Shown: positions 54,636-63,907 of the stretch, in pieces | Layout: each line of letters starts with the position of its first letter | How positions within the stretch are numbered: position 1 is the stretch's first letter | Source of the DNA: Microvirga sp052115485 | GTDB lineage: Bacteria; Pseudomonadota; Alphaproteobacteria; Rhizobiales; Beijerinckiaceae | DNA: 64,000 bases | Assembly: GCF_052115485.1 (NCBI RefSeq) | Contig: NZ_JBFRGU010000004.1 | Coordinates: forward strand, 124,001 to 188,000 | Direction of reading: 5' to 3' | Notes under the pieces: generated by a model | What the model saw: only the letters and a program-made list of their open reading frames with translations | The model's database searches: none | Told to the model about the DNA's origin: nothing | Translations under genes and position numbers: made by a program

Positions 54636-56924
54636 ATGACCGACAAGCCCCAGAACCGTCGCAGCCGCCCTACGTTCACCGACCAGGAGGCGCTGCAATT
54701 CCACTCGCAGGGGCGTCCCGGTAAGCTCGAAGTCGTGCCGACCAAGCCCATGGCGACCCAGCGCGATCTTTCGCTGGCATATTCCCCCGGTGTTGCCGTG
54801 CCGGTGAAGGCGATTGCCGAAAATCCGTCACTTGCCTTCGATTACACCACCCGCGCCAACATGGTGGGGGTGATCTCGAACGGCACTGCCATTCTCGGCC
54901 TTGGCAATCTCGGTGCGCTGGCGTCCAAGCCCGTGATGGAAGGCAAGGCGGTTCTCTTCAAGCGCTTCGCGGACGTGGATTCCATCGATCTCGAGGTTGA
55001 TACCGAGGACCCGGACGCGTTCATCAACTGCGTGCGCTATCTCGGCCCTTCTTTCGGCGGCATCAATCTGGAGGATATCAAGGCTCCCGAATGCTTCATC
55101 ATCGAGGAGCGTCTGCGGGAACTGATGGATATTCCCGTCTTTCATGACGATCAGCACGGCACAGCGATCATCGCGGCAGCGGGCATGATCAACGCGCTGC
55201 ATCTGACCGGGCGCGACATGAAGAAGACGAAGCTCGTAGTCAATGGTGCGGGGGCTGCGGGGATCGCCTGCACTGAGCTTCTCAAGGCCATGGGCTTCAC
55301 GCCGGACAACGTCATCCTCTGCGATACCAAGGGCGTGGTCTATCGCGGACGCGCCGAGGGCATGAACCAGTGGAAATCGGCTCACGCGGTTGAAACCGAT
55401 GCCCGCACCCTGGCGGATGCATTGAAAGGCGCTGATGCGGTTTTCGGCCTCTCGGCCAAGGGCGCGTTCAGCGACGACATGATCCGCTCCATGGCGCCGC
55501 AGCCGATCATTTTCGCGATGGCGAATCCCGATCCTGAAATCACTCCCGAGGAAGTAGCGCGCATCCGTGACGACGTGATCATCGCAACAGGCCGCTCGGA
55601 TTATCCGAACCAGGTCAACAACGTTCTCGGCTTCCCTTACATTTTCCGTGGCGCACTCGACGTGCAGGCGACCACCATCAACATGGAGATGAAGGTCGCC
55701 GCCGCGCAGGCGCTTGCAGCTTTGGCGCGCGAGGATGTGCCGGACGAAGTGGCGGCGGCCTATCAAGGTTCGCGACCACGCTTCGGGCGCGATTACATCA
55801 TCCCTGTTCCGTTCGATCCGCGTCTCATCCACACGGTTCCCCCGGCGGTGGCGCAATCGGCCATGGATACGGGCGTCGCGCGTCGTCCCATCGTCGATAT
55901 GCGCTCCTACAAGGCGCAATTGTCGGCGCGACTCGATCCAGTGGCCGGAACGCTCAACCGCATCTTCGAGCGCGTGCGCAAATTCCCCAAACGCGTCGTC
56001 TTCGCCGAAGGCGAGGAGGAGCAGGTGATCCGTGCTGCGATCTCCTTCGTCAATCAAGGCCTCGGCACCGCCATTCTGGTGGGCCGCGAAGACCGTGTTC
56101 TCGAAACAGCGACGTTCGCGGGCATCGAACTCGCCGGGCGTGAAGGTATCGAGATACACAACGCGCGCCTCTCGCATCGCAACGCGACCTATGCGCAGTT
56201 CCTTTATGAGCGTTTGCAGCGCAAGGGCTTCCTGTTCCGCGATTGCCAGCGCCTGATCAATCAGGACCGTAACCACTTCGCCGCCTCCATGGTGGCGCTC
56301 GGGGACGCGGATGCCATGGTGACGGGCGTCACACGTAATTACTCGACGGCCTTGAACGACGTGCGCCGTGTCATCGATGCCAAACCCGGACACCGCGTCA
56401 TCGGCCTGTCGATCTGTCTCGCACGAGGCCGCACCGTGGTTGTCGCAGACACCGCGATTCACGAAATGCCGACCGCCCAGGAACTCGCGGAGATCGCCAT
56501 CGAGGCGGCGGGCGTGACGCGTCGTCTTGGCTATGAGCCGCGTGTAGCACTCCTCTCGTTCTCCAATTTCGGTCATCCGAAAGCCGAGCGCGCCGAGAAG
56601 ATCCAACAAGCGGTGCATATTCTCGACGGCATGCGCGTCGATTTCGAGTATGACGGTGAAATGTCGGCGGATGTGGCGCTCAATCGCGACCTGATGGCGC
56701 AATATCCGTTCAGCCGTCTCACCGGTCCTGCGAACGTGCTCGTCATGCCCGCGTTCCACTCCGCGTCCATCTCCACCAAGATGCTGCAGGAACTCGGCGG
56801 CGCGATGGTGCTCGGGCCCCTGGCGGTCGGCCTCGACAAGCCGGTTCAGATCGTCTCGCTCGGCGCGACCGACGCGGACATCGTCAACATGGCGGCGCTT
56901 GCGGCGTTCAATATTGGCGGCTGA
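54636..56924 (+). CDS. maeB: NADP-dependent malic enzyme with C-terminal phosphotransacetylase-like domain
   Basis: 762 residues. The malic enzyme part (1-430) has LAYSPGVAVPVKAI near 48, FHDDQHGTAIIAAAGMINAL near 168, and the nucleotide site VVNGAGAAGIACTELL near 200. The PTA-like part (about 440-762) begins LNRIFERVRKFPKRVVFAEG. It converts malate to pyruvate, CO2 and NADPH; the PTA part is usually non-catalytic and regulatory. It is typical of rhizobial TME/DME enzymes. Confidence 0.96.
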   Translation: MTDKPQNRRSRPTFTDQEALQFHSQGRPGKLEVVPTKPMATQRDLSLAYSPGVAVPVKAIAENPSLAFDYTTRANMVGVISNGTAILGLGNLGALASKPVMEGKAVLFKRFADVDSIDLEVDTEDPDAFINCVRYLGPSFGGINLEDIKAPECFIIEERLRELMDIPVFHDDQHGTAIIAAAGMINALHLTGRDMKKTKLVVNGAGAAGIACTELLKAMGFTPDNVILCDTKGVVYRGRAEGMNQWKSAHAVETDARTLADALKGADAVFGLSAKGAFSDDMIRSMAPQPIIFAMANPDPEITPEEVARIRDDVIIATGRSDYPNQVNNVLGFPYIFRGALDVQATTINMEMKVAAAQALAALAREDVPDEVAAAYQGSRPRFGRDYIIPVPFDPRLIHTVPPAVAQSAMDTGVARRPIVDMRSYKAQLSARLDPVAGTLNRIFERVRKFPKRVVFAEGEEEQVIRAAISFVNQGLGTAILVGREDRVLETATFAGIELAGREGIEIHNARLSHRNATYAQFLYERLQRKGFLFRDCQRLINQDRNHFAASMVALGDADAMVTGVTRNYSTALNDVRRVIDAKPGHRVIGLSICLARGRTVVVADTAIHEMPTAQELAEIAIEAAGVTRRLGYEPRVALLSFSNFGHPKAERAEKIQQAVHILDGMRVDFEYDGEMSADVALNRDLMAQYPFSRLTGPANVLVMPAFHSASISTKMLQELGGAMVLGPLAVGLDKPVQIVSLGATDADIVNMAALAAFNIGG

Positions 56925-56945
56925 TCTTCATATACGTCTCAACCT

Positions 56946-56979
56946 GAAACGCTTTGCCGATCCAACGGCGAAGCGTTTC
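56946..56979 (+). terminator. Hairpin after maeB
   Basis: 14-bp stem with one wobble (GAAACGCTTTGCCG / CGGCGAAGCGTTTC) and a 6-nt loop, 21 bases after the maeB stop. No T-run follows, so it may instead protect mRNA ends. Confidence 0.5.
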
Positions 56980-57005
56980 GGTCACTTTGAAAAAGGGAGG
57001 CCGAC

Positions 57006-57623
57006 ATGGCCGGACAACAACCCACCACCGTCGTCTTCGATATCGGCAACGTTTTGCTGCGGTGGGATCCACGTAATCTCTACCGCAAGATTTTCGACGA
57101 CGAGGCGCGGATGGAATGGTTTCTGTCCACGGTCTGTACGCATGACTGGAATCTGGAGCAGGATCGCGGGCGTTCCTGGGAAGAGGCCGTGACGCTTCTT
57201 GTGCGCGAGCATCCTGACCATGAAGAGCCGATCCGCGCTTTTCATGAGCGCTGGGAAGAGACGGTCTCTGGTGATTTCGCGGACAACGTGGCGGTGCTGG
57301 AGCGCCTGCGCGAAAAGGGTGTGCCGAACTACTGCATCACGAATTTCTCGAGCCCGAAACTGGCGCTGGCGCAGAGGCGCTTTCCGTATCTCGGCGGCTT
57401 CGACGGCATCATCGTCTCAGGCGATGAGCGGCTTTTGAAACCGCAGCCGGAAATCTACAATCTCCTGCTCAGCCGCTACGGCCTCGTCGCGGAAGATTGC
57501 GTGTTCATCGACGATTCCAAGGCGAATGTGGAAGGCGCGCGGGCTGTCGGCATGCACGCGATCCATTGCCTCGAGACGACGGACCTTGCGAGTGAGCTGC
57601 GCCAGTATGGGATAGCGGCGTAG
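57006..57623 (+). CDS. HAD-superfamily phosphatase
   Basis: 205 residues. Motif I VVFDIGNVLLRWDP with Asp11, motif II ITNFSSPKL near 116, Lys in LLKPQPEIYN near 145, and motif IV VFIDDSKANVEGA near 170. This is the subfamily of YihX-like sugar-phosphate phosphatases and haloacid-dehalogenase-like enzymes. The second Asp of motif I is Gly (DxG), which fits the dehalogenase/IA-type group less well than phosphatases. GGGAGG precedes the start. Substrate unknown. Confidence 0.87.
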   Translation: MAGQQPTTVVFDIGNVLLRWDPRNLYRKIFDDEARMEWFLSTVCTHDWNLEQDRGRSWEEAVTLLVREHPDHEEPIRAFHERWEETVSGDFADNVAVLERLREKGVPNYCITNFSSPKLALAQRRFPYLGGFDGIIVSGDERLLKPQPEIYNLLLSRYGLVAEDCVFIDDSKANVEGARAVGMHAIHCLETTDLASELRQYGIAA

Positions 57624-57662
57624 GGGCGTTTGTAGAAGGCGACAGAGCGGTTGCGCCGCCCT

Positions 57663-57776
57663 TCCCCTCTCCCGTCGGGAGAGGTCGAGCGAAGCGAGGG
57701 TGAGGGGTTACAGGTCCATCCGGTGAGGGGGCGTAACCACTCACCCCAACCCGCTCCCACAGGGAGAGAGAGAGCC
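57663..57776. repeat. Palindromic intergenic repeat, family B copy 2
   Basis: CCCCTCTCCCGTCGGGAGAG then GTCGAGCGAAGCGAGGGTGA, and at the right CTCACCCCAACCCGCTCCCA with GGGAGAGAG. Related to 19163-19282. It separates the HAD gene from hrpB. Confidence 0.7.
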
Positions 57777-57827
57777 TCCCCCTTTCAATCGTCTTGCCCT
57801 CCAGCACCACTTGCGCCATCACGCAGT

Positions 57828-60296
57828 ATGCGTGCTTTCGACACCAGCCTTCCCATCGATGCCGTGCTTGCCGATCTTTCGGCGAGCCTGCGGGCGCGGT
57901 CCAATGCCGTGCTCGTCGCCCCGCCGGGTGCGGGCAAGACGACGCGGGTGCCGCTTGCTCTTCTCGATGAGCCCTGGGTCGAGGGCCGCAAGATCATCAT
58001 TCTGGAGCCGCGTCGTCTCGCGGCCCGCGCGGCGGCGGACCGCATGGCGAAAACGCTCGGCGAGGCCGTCGGCGACACCGTCGGCCTTCGCGTACGCCTC
58101 GGCTCGAAGATCAGCCGCAAGACGCGCATCGAGGTCGTGACCGAGGGCGTCTTCGCCCGCATGATCCTGGACGATCCGGCGCTGGAAAACATCGCTGCCG
58201 TTCTCTTCGACGAATTTCACGAACGCTCACTCGATGCCGATCTCGGCCTTGCCCTCGCCCTTGATGCGCAGGGCGGCTTGCGGGAGGATTTACGCCTTCT
58301 CGTCATGTCTGCCACGCTCGATGGTGCGCGGGTCGCGAAGCTTCTTGGCGATGCGCCGGTCATCGAATCGGAGGGCCGCGCTTATCCCGTCGAGACGCGT
58401 TATCTCGGGCGCGATCCGAACCGGCGCATCGAGGAGCAGGTAACGGATGCGGTTACGCGCGCGCTTCGCGCCGAGCCCGGCTCCATTCTCGTCTTTCTGC
58501 CGGGACAGGGAGAAATCCGCCGCGTGGAAACGCAACTGCGCGAGCGCGTCAACGATCCCGCCGTCGATATCGCGCCTCTTTACGGCGCGCTCGACCGTGT
58601 TGAGCAGGATCTTGCGGTAAGCCCCGCCAAGCCAGGACGCCGCAAAGTCGTGCTGGCGACCTCCATTGCCGAGACATCGCTCACCATCGAAGGCGTGCGC
58701 GTCGTGGTTGATTCCGGCCTCGCCCGCGTTCCGGTCTTCGAGCCGAATATCGGCCTGACGCGCCTTGAGACCGTACGCGTCTCGCGCGCTGCCGCCGATC
58801 AGCGGCGCGGACGCGCGGGACGAACGGAACCCGGCATATGCTACAGGCTCTGGGAAGAAGCGGCGACAGGCGCGTTGGAAGCCTTCGCACGACCGGAAAT
58901 TCTCTCCGCCGATCTTGCGCCACTTCTTCTTGATTGCGCGGCTTGGGGCGTGACTGATCCTTCGGCGCTCGCCTTCCTCGATCCACCGCCCGCGCCCGCG
59001 ACGAAGGAGGCGAGGGTGCTTCTACAACAGCTCTCTGCACTCGATGAGGGTGGCCGCATCACTCAAGAAGGCCAGCGCCTGCGCAACCTACCTCTGCCGC
59101 CGCGTCTCGCCCGCATGGTTCTCGTCGCCGGTTCGCATGGGCAGGCACGGGAGGCGGCGGAGCTTGCCGCCGTGCTCGTGGAGCGCGGTCTTGGCGGCGA
59201 TGTGGTGGATCTGAGCGAGCGTGTCGATCGCTTCCGCCGTGACCGCTCGAAACGCGCCGAGGATATGCGGCGCATGGCGCAAGGCTGGGCGAAGGAAAGT
59301 GATAGCGTCTCAAAAGAGAACAGCGCGCTCTCGACAGGCTCGCTCCTCGCCTTCTCTTATCCCGATCGCATCGCGAAAGCGCGCGGCAAGCAGGGCGAAT
59401 ATCTCATGGCCAATGGGCGCGGCGGGGTTCTGGAGCCGCATGAGCGGCTGGCGCGCGAACCGTTTCTCGCCATTGCGGAGATCGCCGGTGATGCTGCCTC
59501 CGCCCGCATTCTGGCGGCGGCTCCCATTTCGCTCGTGGAGATCGAAGCCGATTATGCGGATGATATCGAGCAGCGCGAGGAAGTCACGTTCGATCGACAG
59601 GCCAAGGCCCTGCGGGCACGCGGCGTTCGTCGCTATGGCGCTCTCGTCCTGAACGAGCGGCCTTTGTCCGTGCCGGCGACGGAGGAAAGCGCGCGCATTT
59701 TTGCGGCGGGTTTGGCGAGCCTCGGCATCGACGCGCTGCCGCTCTCCAAAGCGCTGGCGCAATGGCGCGAGCGTGTGATGTTTCTGCGCCGCGCGGAAGG
59801 CGAGGAATGGCCCGACCTTTCCAATGAGGCGCTGGTCGCAACAGCGGAAGAATGGTTCGCGCCGCATCTCGTGGGCAAAACCAGTTTGAACGACGTCGGC
59901 GCGGATACATTGAGCGAGGCGTTGAGGAGTCTTCTTCCCTGGAATCTTCAGCGCCGTCTCGATGCGGAAGCGCCGACCCATATCGAGGTGCCGACGGGTT
60001 CCGAAATCGCCATCGATTACGGGGCGGAGGAAGGACCGGTTCTGGCAGTGCGTGTGCAGGAGCTGTTCGGTCTCGACAAGCATCCGACGATTGCCGCAGG
60101 GCGCGTTCCGTTGGTGCTGCATCTGCTCTCGCCTGCGCAACGCCCCATTCAGATCACGCGCGATCTGCCGGGCTTCTGGCGCGGCTCATGGACGGCGGTG
60201 CGCGCCGATATGCGCGGGCAATATCCCAAGCACCCATGGCCGGAAGATCCCTTGTCCGCCCCACCGACCCGGCGCGCGAAGCCGCGCGGGACGTGA
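57828..60296 (+). CDS. hrpB: ATP-dependent RNA helicase HrpB
   Basis: 822 residues. DEAH-family motifs: Walker A VLVAPPGAGKTTRVPL near 27, DEFH box in VLFDEFHERSLDADLGLAL near 127, SAT near 163, and QRRGRAGRTEPGICYRLW near 325. The C-terminal HrpB-specific domain follows. It is a DExH helicase of unclear physiological role. The start at 57828 fits the family; the frame is open further into the repeat upstream. Confidence 0.94.
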   Translation: MRAFDTSLPIDAVLADLSASLRARSNAVLVAPPGAGKTTRVPLALLDEPWVEGRKIIILEPRRLAARAAADRMAKTLGEAVGDTVGLRVRLGSKISRKTRIEVVTEGVFARMILDDPALENIAAVLFDEFHERSLDADLGLALALDAQGGLREDLRLLVMSATLDGARVAKLLGDAPVIESEGRAYPVETRYLGRDPNRRIEEQVTDAVTRALRAEPGSILVFLPGQGEIRRVETQLRERVNDPAVDIAPLYGALDRVEQDLAVSPAKPGRRKVVLATSIAETSLTIEGVRVVVDSGLARVPVFEPNIGLTRLETVRVSRAAADQRRGRAGRTEPGICYRLWEEAATGALEAFARPEILSADLAPLLLDCAAWGVTDPSALAFLDPPPAPATKEARVLLQQLSALDEGGRITQEGQRLRNLPLPPRLARMVLVAGSHGQAREAAELAAVLVERGLGGDVVDLSERVDRFRRDRSKRAEDMRRMAQGWAKESDSVSKENSALSTGSLLAFSYPDRIAKARGKQGEYLMANGRGGVLEPHERLAREPFLAIAEIAGDAASARILAAAPISLVEIEADYADDIEQREEVTFDRQAKALRARGVRRYGALVLNERPLSVPATEESARIFAAGLASLGIDALPLSKALAQWRERVMFLRRAEGEEWPDLSNEALVATAEEWFAPHLVGKTSLNDVGADTLSEALRSLLPWNLQRRLDAEAPTHIEVPTGSEIAIDYGAEEGPVLAVRVQELFGLDKHPTIAAGRVPLVLHLLSPAQRPIQITRDLPGFWRGSWTAVRADMRGQYPKHPWPEDPLSAPPTRRAKPRGT

Positions 60297-60330
60297 TGAG
60301 CGGCGCGCCCGTCATTCTGGAATCCTCGCC

Positions 60331-60370
60331 TGTCATTCCGGGCTCCGCTGACGCGGCCCCGGAATGACGG
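60331..60370. repeat. Palindromic intergenic repeat, family C copy 2
   Basis: TGTCATTCCGGGCTCCGCTG followed by ACGCGGCCCCGGAATGACGG; the ends are inverted copies (GTCATTCCGGG/CCCGGAATGAC). Same pattern as at 22707-22807. Between convergent hrpB and mgsA. Confidence 0.75.
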
Positions 60371-60403
60371 GGAGGGGTTCATCCCGTGAAACCGAGCATC
60401 GGA

Positions 60404-60775
60404 TTAAAACGTCTTGATCAGTCGCTCTGCCGTCGCGCGGTTCAGCGCCATCGGGATGTTGTAGACAAGCGCCAGACGCATCAGCGCCTTCACGTCCACA
60501 TCATGCGGGTGAGGGGAGAGCGGGTCGACGAAAAAGAAGAGGGCGTCGATGCGGCCCTCGGCGATCATCGCGCCGATCTGCTGGTCTCCGCCGAGAGGAC
60601 CGCTCTTCAGCCGTATTACGGAGAGAGCGGGGCAGCGCTCCATGATGCGCCCGCCGGTCGTGCCTGTGGCATAGAGCGAGAAAGGGCTGATCGCGCTCTC
60701 GTACATCGCCACGAAGTCCGCCATGTCGTCCTTCTTGGCATCGTGCGCGACAAGCGCCAAAGTTCGTTGCTTCAT
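60404..60775 (-). CDS. mgsA: Methylglyoxal synthase
   Basis: 123 residues. Signatures: LVAHDAKKDDMADFV near 8, ATGTTGGRI near 36, SGPLGGDQQIGAMIAEG near 58 with the catalytic Asp, and FFVDPLSPHPHDVDVKAL near 81. It turns dihydroxyacetone phosphate into methylglyoxal as a glycolytic bypass under phosphate limitation. It is shorter than the E. coli enzyme (152) but complete for the family. Confidence 0.94.
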   Translation of the reverse strand: MKQRTLALVAHDAKKDDMADFVAMYESAISPFSLYATGTTGGRIMERCPALSVIRLKSGPLGGDQQIGAMIAEGRIDALFFFVDPLSPHPHDVDVKALMRLALVYNIPMALNRATAERLIKTF

Positions 60776-60873
60776 GTCCCCCTAGAGCTATCGCGCGCCG
60801 GCTATGGTCCACCGCGCCACCCTATCCCTTTTGGTTCAAACGCGATCTCAAGGCTGTGCCGGATCGCGCCCTA

Positions 60874-61680
60874 TCAGTTGTTCCAGCGTTCACGCCACTG
60901 CAATTCACCGGCAAAGCAACCGGGGCGTGGGGTATCCTGAATGCGCTGGAGTTTCACAATTTCAGGCGGCGTGATGTTGGCGACCTCCAGCAAGATCTTG
61001 GTCTTGATGGCCTGTGGAAACTGATCGCGATCCCTAACGGGAATCATGAACGAACCTGGGCCGCCGATCACGCATTCCTTGTAATAGGCATCGAGATTGG
61101 GGATGTCGAGATAGCCCGGTTGGCGGAGCATGAGCGGCAAGCCATTGATGATGATGCCCTTGGCGTTTGCCTCATCGCGGGCTTCAGTCACAGAGCGGCC
61201 TTGATTATTCGGCCCGTCACCGGAGACATCGATCACCTGTCTTGCGGCCTTGACATTGCTTTGGCCGAAGAGCTTCGCGCCGAAGTCGATGGCGCTCGAA
61301 ATTGAAGTTCGCTGCGCTCGGCGCAAGGGAGTCGAAGATATTTTCTCCGCGAAGGCCAGAAGTCCTTCCAGGTTGTCCAGGATCGTCCAGGGTATGATCA
61401 CCTGCTGGTCGCCCGATCCCGCCCATTCCATGTAGGTTACAGCGATACGGCCGTTAAGGCCGTTGCGGATGGCGTCGTGGACGAGCGGGGAGCGGAAAGC
61501 CTGCGCGAAACCCTCACGCTGGAGGGCCTGCTCGTCCGTATCCATGGAATATGAAATGTCGACAGCGATGACGAGGGCAAGATCGACCTCCGGCTGCGCC
61601 AAGGCGGGAGAGGTCAAGCTCATGGAGCATAAGGCGAGAGTAAGGCCCGCGGCGAGGCATTTCAGGGCGTACCGAACCAT
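60874..61680 (-). CDS. Secreted von Willebrand factor A-like protein (DUF1194)
   Basis: 268 residues. Signal peptide about 1-29 (ending ALA). The vWA-type MIDAS motif DISYSMD lies near residue 41 (DxSxS), with SAIDFGAKLFGQSN near 149, QVIDVSGDGPNNQGRSV near 169. This is DUF1194, common in alphaproteobacteria, likely a metal-dependent adhesion or assembly protein. Function unknown. It lies 54 bp after cmk on the same strand, where rpsA is usually found. Confidence 0.88.
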   Translation of the reverse strand: MVRYALKCLAAGLTLALCSMSLTSPALAQPEVDLALVIAVDISYSMDTDEQALQREGFAQAFRSPLVHDAIRNGLNGRIAVTYMEWAGSGDQQVIIPWTILDNLEGLLAFAEKISSTPLRRAQRTSISSAIDFGAKLFGQSNVKAARQVIDVSGDGPNNQGRSVTEARDEANAKGIIINGLPLMLRQPGYLDIPNLDAYYKECVIGGPGSFMIPVRDRDQFPQAIKTKILLEVANITPPEIVKLQRIQDTPRPGCFAGELQWRERWNN

Positions 61681-61734
61681 TGCTTTCCCCTCTCGGAGGC
61701 AGACGGCTCGGATGAGTTTGGGTTGAATCTGCCG

Positions 61735-62388
61735 TTAGGGCAAGGTTAGGTTTGGACGAATCTTCTCCGCGATGAGCTTCAAAGCCGCCTCGAAAGAGGC
61801 ATTGGCATCGAAACGCGTCGTATCGAGCGTGATCGCGTCCTCAGCTGGGCGGAGGGGGGCCGTGGCCCGGCCGATGTCCCGCTCGTCGCGGCGGCGGATG
61901 TCGGCCAGGATCGTTTCGAATTCCGTGTTCTCGCCCCGTTTGAGAAGCTCGTTGTGCCGGCGACGGGCACGCTCCTCGGGCGAGGCTGTGATGAAAAGTT
62001 TCACATCCGCATGAGGACAGACGACCGTTCCGATGTCCCGCCCGTCCAGGACCGCTCCTTTCGCCTGCGCGGCGAACTGGCGCTGAAAGGCGAGGAGGGC
62101 GTCTCGCACGGGTTGATACGCGGAGATCACGGAGGCTGCTTCGCCCATCTCGGCACCGCGCAGGCGGCTCTCGTCGAGGTGGGCGGCGTCCAGGCGTATT
62201 GCGGCCAGGGTTGCCGCGTCGCGGTCCGTGAGCGGCGTTCCCTGGTCGATGAGCGCACGGGCCACCGCTCGGTAGAGAAGGCCGGTATCGAGATGGCCTA
62301 GACCGAAATGATCCGACAGGCGCTTTCCGAGGGTACCTTTGCCTGAGGCGGCGGGGCCGTCGATGGCGATGATCATGGGGCGGCTCAA
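61735..62388 (-). CDS. cmk: Cytidylate kinase
   Basis: 217 residues. The P-loop is IAIDGPAASGKGTLGKRL near 5; the CMP region VLDGRDIGTVVCPHADVKLF near 117; and the lid SPEERARRRHNE. It phosphorylates CMP and dCMP with ATP. Its ATG overlaps the aroA stop by 4 bp. In most relatives rpsA follows, but not here. Confidence 0.95.
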   Translation of the reverse strand: MSRPMIIAIDGPAASGKGTLGKRLSDHFGLGHLDTGLLYRAVARALIDQGTPLTDRDAATLAAIRLDAAHLDESRLRGAEMGEAASVISAYQPVRDALLAFQRQFAAQAKGAVLDGRDIGTVVCPHADVKLFITASPEERARRRHNELLKRGENTEFETILADIRRRDERDIGRATAPLRPAEDAITLDTTRFDANASFEAALKLIAEKIRPNLTLP

Positions 62389-63734
62389 TCCCTGATCTCG
62401 GCGCCGAGTCCGCGCATGAGCGGGATGAAGGTGGGGAAACTGGTGGCGATCATCGCCCCGTCATCCACTGTGACCGGCTCTTGCGTCGCAAGCCCCATGA
62501 CGAGGAAGGACATGGCGATACGGTGGTCGAGATGCGTCGCGATAGGCTTGCCGCCTCCGCGCACGGGACCGCCGGTCCCGTGGACGATGAGATCGTCGCC
62601 CTCGATGGTGTAGCGCACGCCTGCTTCGCCAAGCCCGTCCGCGACAGCGGCAAGGCGGTCGGATTCCTTCACCCGCAATTCGTGCAGACCCTGCATCCGC
62701 GTATCGCCTTCGGCGAAAGAGGCTGCAACGGCGAGGATGGGATATTCGTCGATCATGGCCGGGGCACGCCCTGCCGGGACGGTGACGCCCTTGAGGCGGC
62801 TTGTGCTGATGCGCAGGTCCGCCACCGTCTCCCCACCCTCATCCCGCTCATTCAAGCGCTCGATGGAAGCGCCCATTTCGAGAAGGGTCGTGATGAGGCC
62901 GATACGCAGCGGGTTCATCATCACGCCCTCGAGCACGATTTCCGAACCCGGCGTGATCAAGGCCGCGACAAGCGGGAAGGCGGCCGAGGAGGGGTCGCTC
63001 GGCACGACGACACTCGAACCGCGAAGCTCCGGCTGTCCTTGCAGGGTGATCTCGCGACCGTCCGCCCCATGGGGTTTGACCTCGACGCGCGCACCGAAAT
63101 GGCGAAGCATCCGCTCCGTATGGTCGCGGGTGGCCTCCCGCTCGATCACGGTGGTCTTGCCGGGGGAATTGAGGCCAGCCAGCAGGATAGCGGATTTGAT
63201 CTGCGCCGAGGCGGCGGGCGTCTCGTAGACGATGGGCGTCGTCTCGCGCGGTCCGCGCAAGGTGAGGGGCACGCGCCCGCCTTCGGCTTCACTGACGACG
63301 GTGACGCCCATCTTCACGAGAGGGTCGAGAATGCGGCGCATGGGGCGCTTGCGTAAGGAAGCGTCGCCGTCGAAGGTCGTGGTGATCGGGTGGCTGCCGG
63401 CGACGCCCATCATCAGGCGCGAGCCGGTGCCCGCATTGCCGAAATCGAGCATGCCCGACGGTTCGGTCAGCCCGCCGATGCCCACGCCACGGATGCGCCA
63501 GCGGCCTTCCCCCTCACGGGTGATCTGAGCCCCTAGAGCGCGGCAGGCCTCGGCCGTGCGCAGCACGTCGTCCCCCTCGAGCAGGCCCTCGACCCGGGTT
63601 TCGCCGATGGAGAGAAGGCCAAAAATCATCGACCTATGGGAGATCGACTTGTCGCCCGGAACACGGATGCGGCCCTTCAGGCCCGCTCCTGCCTTGCTCG
63701 TGACCTGCGATGCCGGCCCGTGCCCGTGTGACAT
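62385..63734 (-). CDS. aroA: 3-phosphoshikimate 1-carboxyvinyltransferase (EPSP synthase)
   Basis: 449 residues. Active-site segments: RVPGDKSISHRSMIFGLLS near 22, LDFGNAGTGSRLMMGV near 93, LRKRPMRRILDPLVKMG near 121, and DEYPILAVAASFAEGDT near 321. It joins shikimate-3-phosphate and PEP in the aromatic amino-acid pathway. GNAGTGSRL (Ala in the glyphosate-sensitivity loop in place of the usual G96) is the class II pattern seen in Agrobacterium CP4 type enzymes, which tolerate glyphosate. The start at 63734 has AAGGGGG upstream. Confidence 0.95.
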   Translation of the reverse strand: MSHGHGPASQVTSKAGAGLKGRIRVPGDKSISHRSMIFGLLSIGETRVEGLLEGDDVLRTAEACRALGAQITREGEGRWRIRGVGIGGLTEPSGMLDFGNAGTGSRLMMGVAGSHPITTTFDGDASLRKRPMRRILDPLVKMGVTVVSEAEGGRVPLTLRGPRETTPIVYETPAASAQIKSAILLAGLNSPGKTTVIEREATRDHTERMLRHFGARVEVKPHGADGREITLQGQPELRGSSVVVPSDPSSAAFPLVAALITPGSEIVLEGVMMNPLRIGLITTLLEMGASIERLNERDEGGETVADLRISTSRLKGVTVPAGRAPAMIDEYPILAVAASFAEGDTRMQGLHELRVKESDRLAAVADGLGEAGVRYTIEGDDLIVHGTGGPVRGGGKPIATHLDHRIAMSFLVMGLATQEPVTVDDGAMIATSFPTFIPLMRGLGAEIRD

Positions 63735-63840
63735 GCTTTCCCCCTTGAATTCCTTGAACTTCCGTGCGCTCCTAACACGAGGCTTTGACGCCGTCATCCC
63801 GGCGAGGAGGGATGCTCGCAGAAGAGCCACAATTTCGTAT

Positions 63841-63869
63841 TTGACAAGAATTCTCCCCGCGACTAACGG
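63841..63869 (+). promoter_or_regulatory. Putative promoter of the TIGR02300 gene
   Basis: TTGACA at 63841, 17-bp spacer, then TAACGG. A small hairpin (CTCCCCG/CGGGGAG, 63853-63873) overlaps the -10 region. It lies in the 173-bp gap shared with divergent aroA. Confidence 0.4.
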
Positions 63870-63907
63870 GGAGCGCTCTCAACTTTTCTTATTCGAAGGC
63901 ATACACC

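Noticed and set aside
54828..56759. 643-residue open frame opposite maeB
   Set aside because: Antisense shadow of the malic enzyme.
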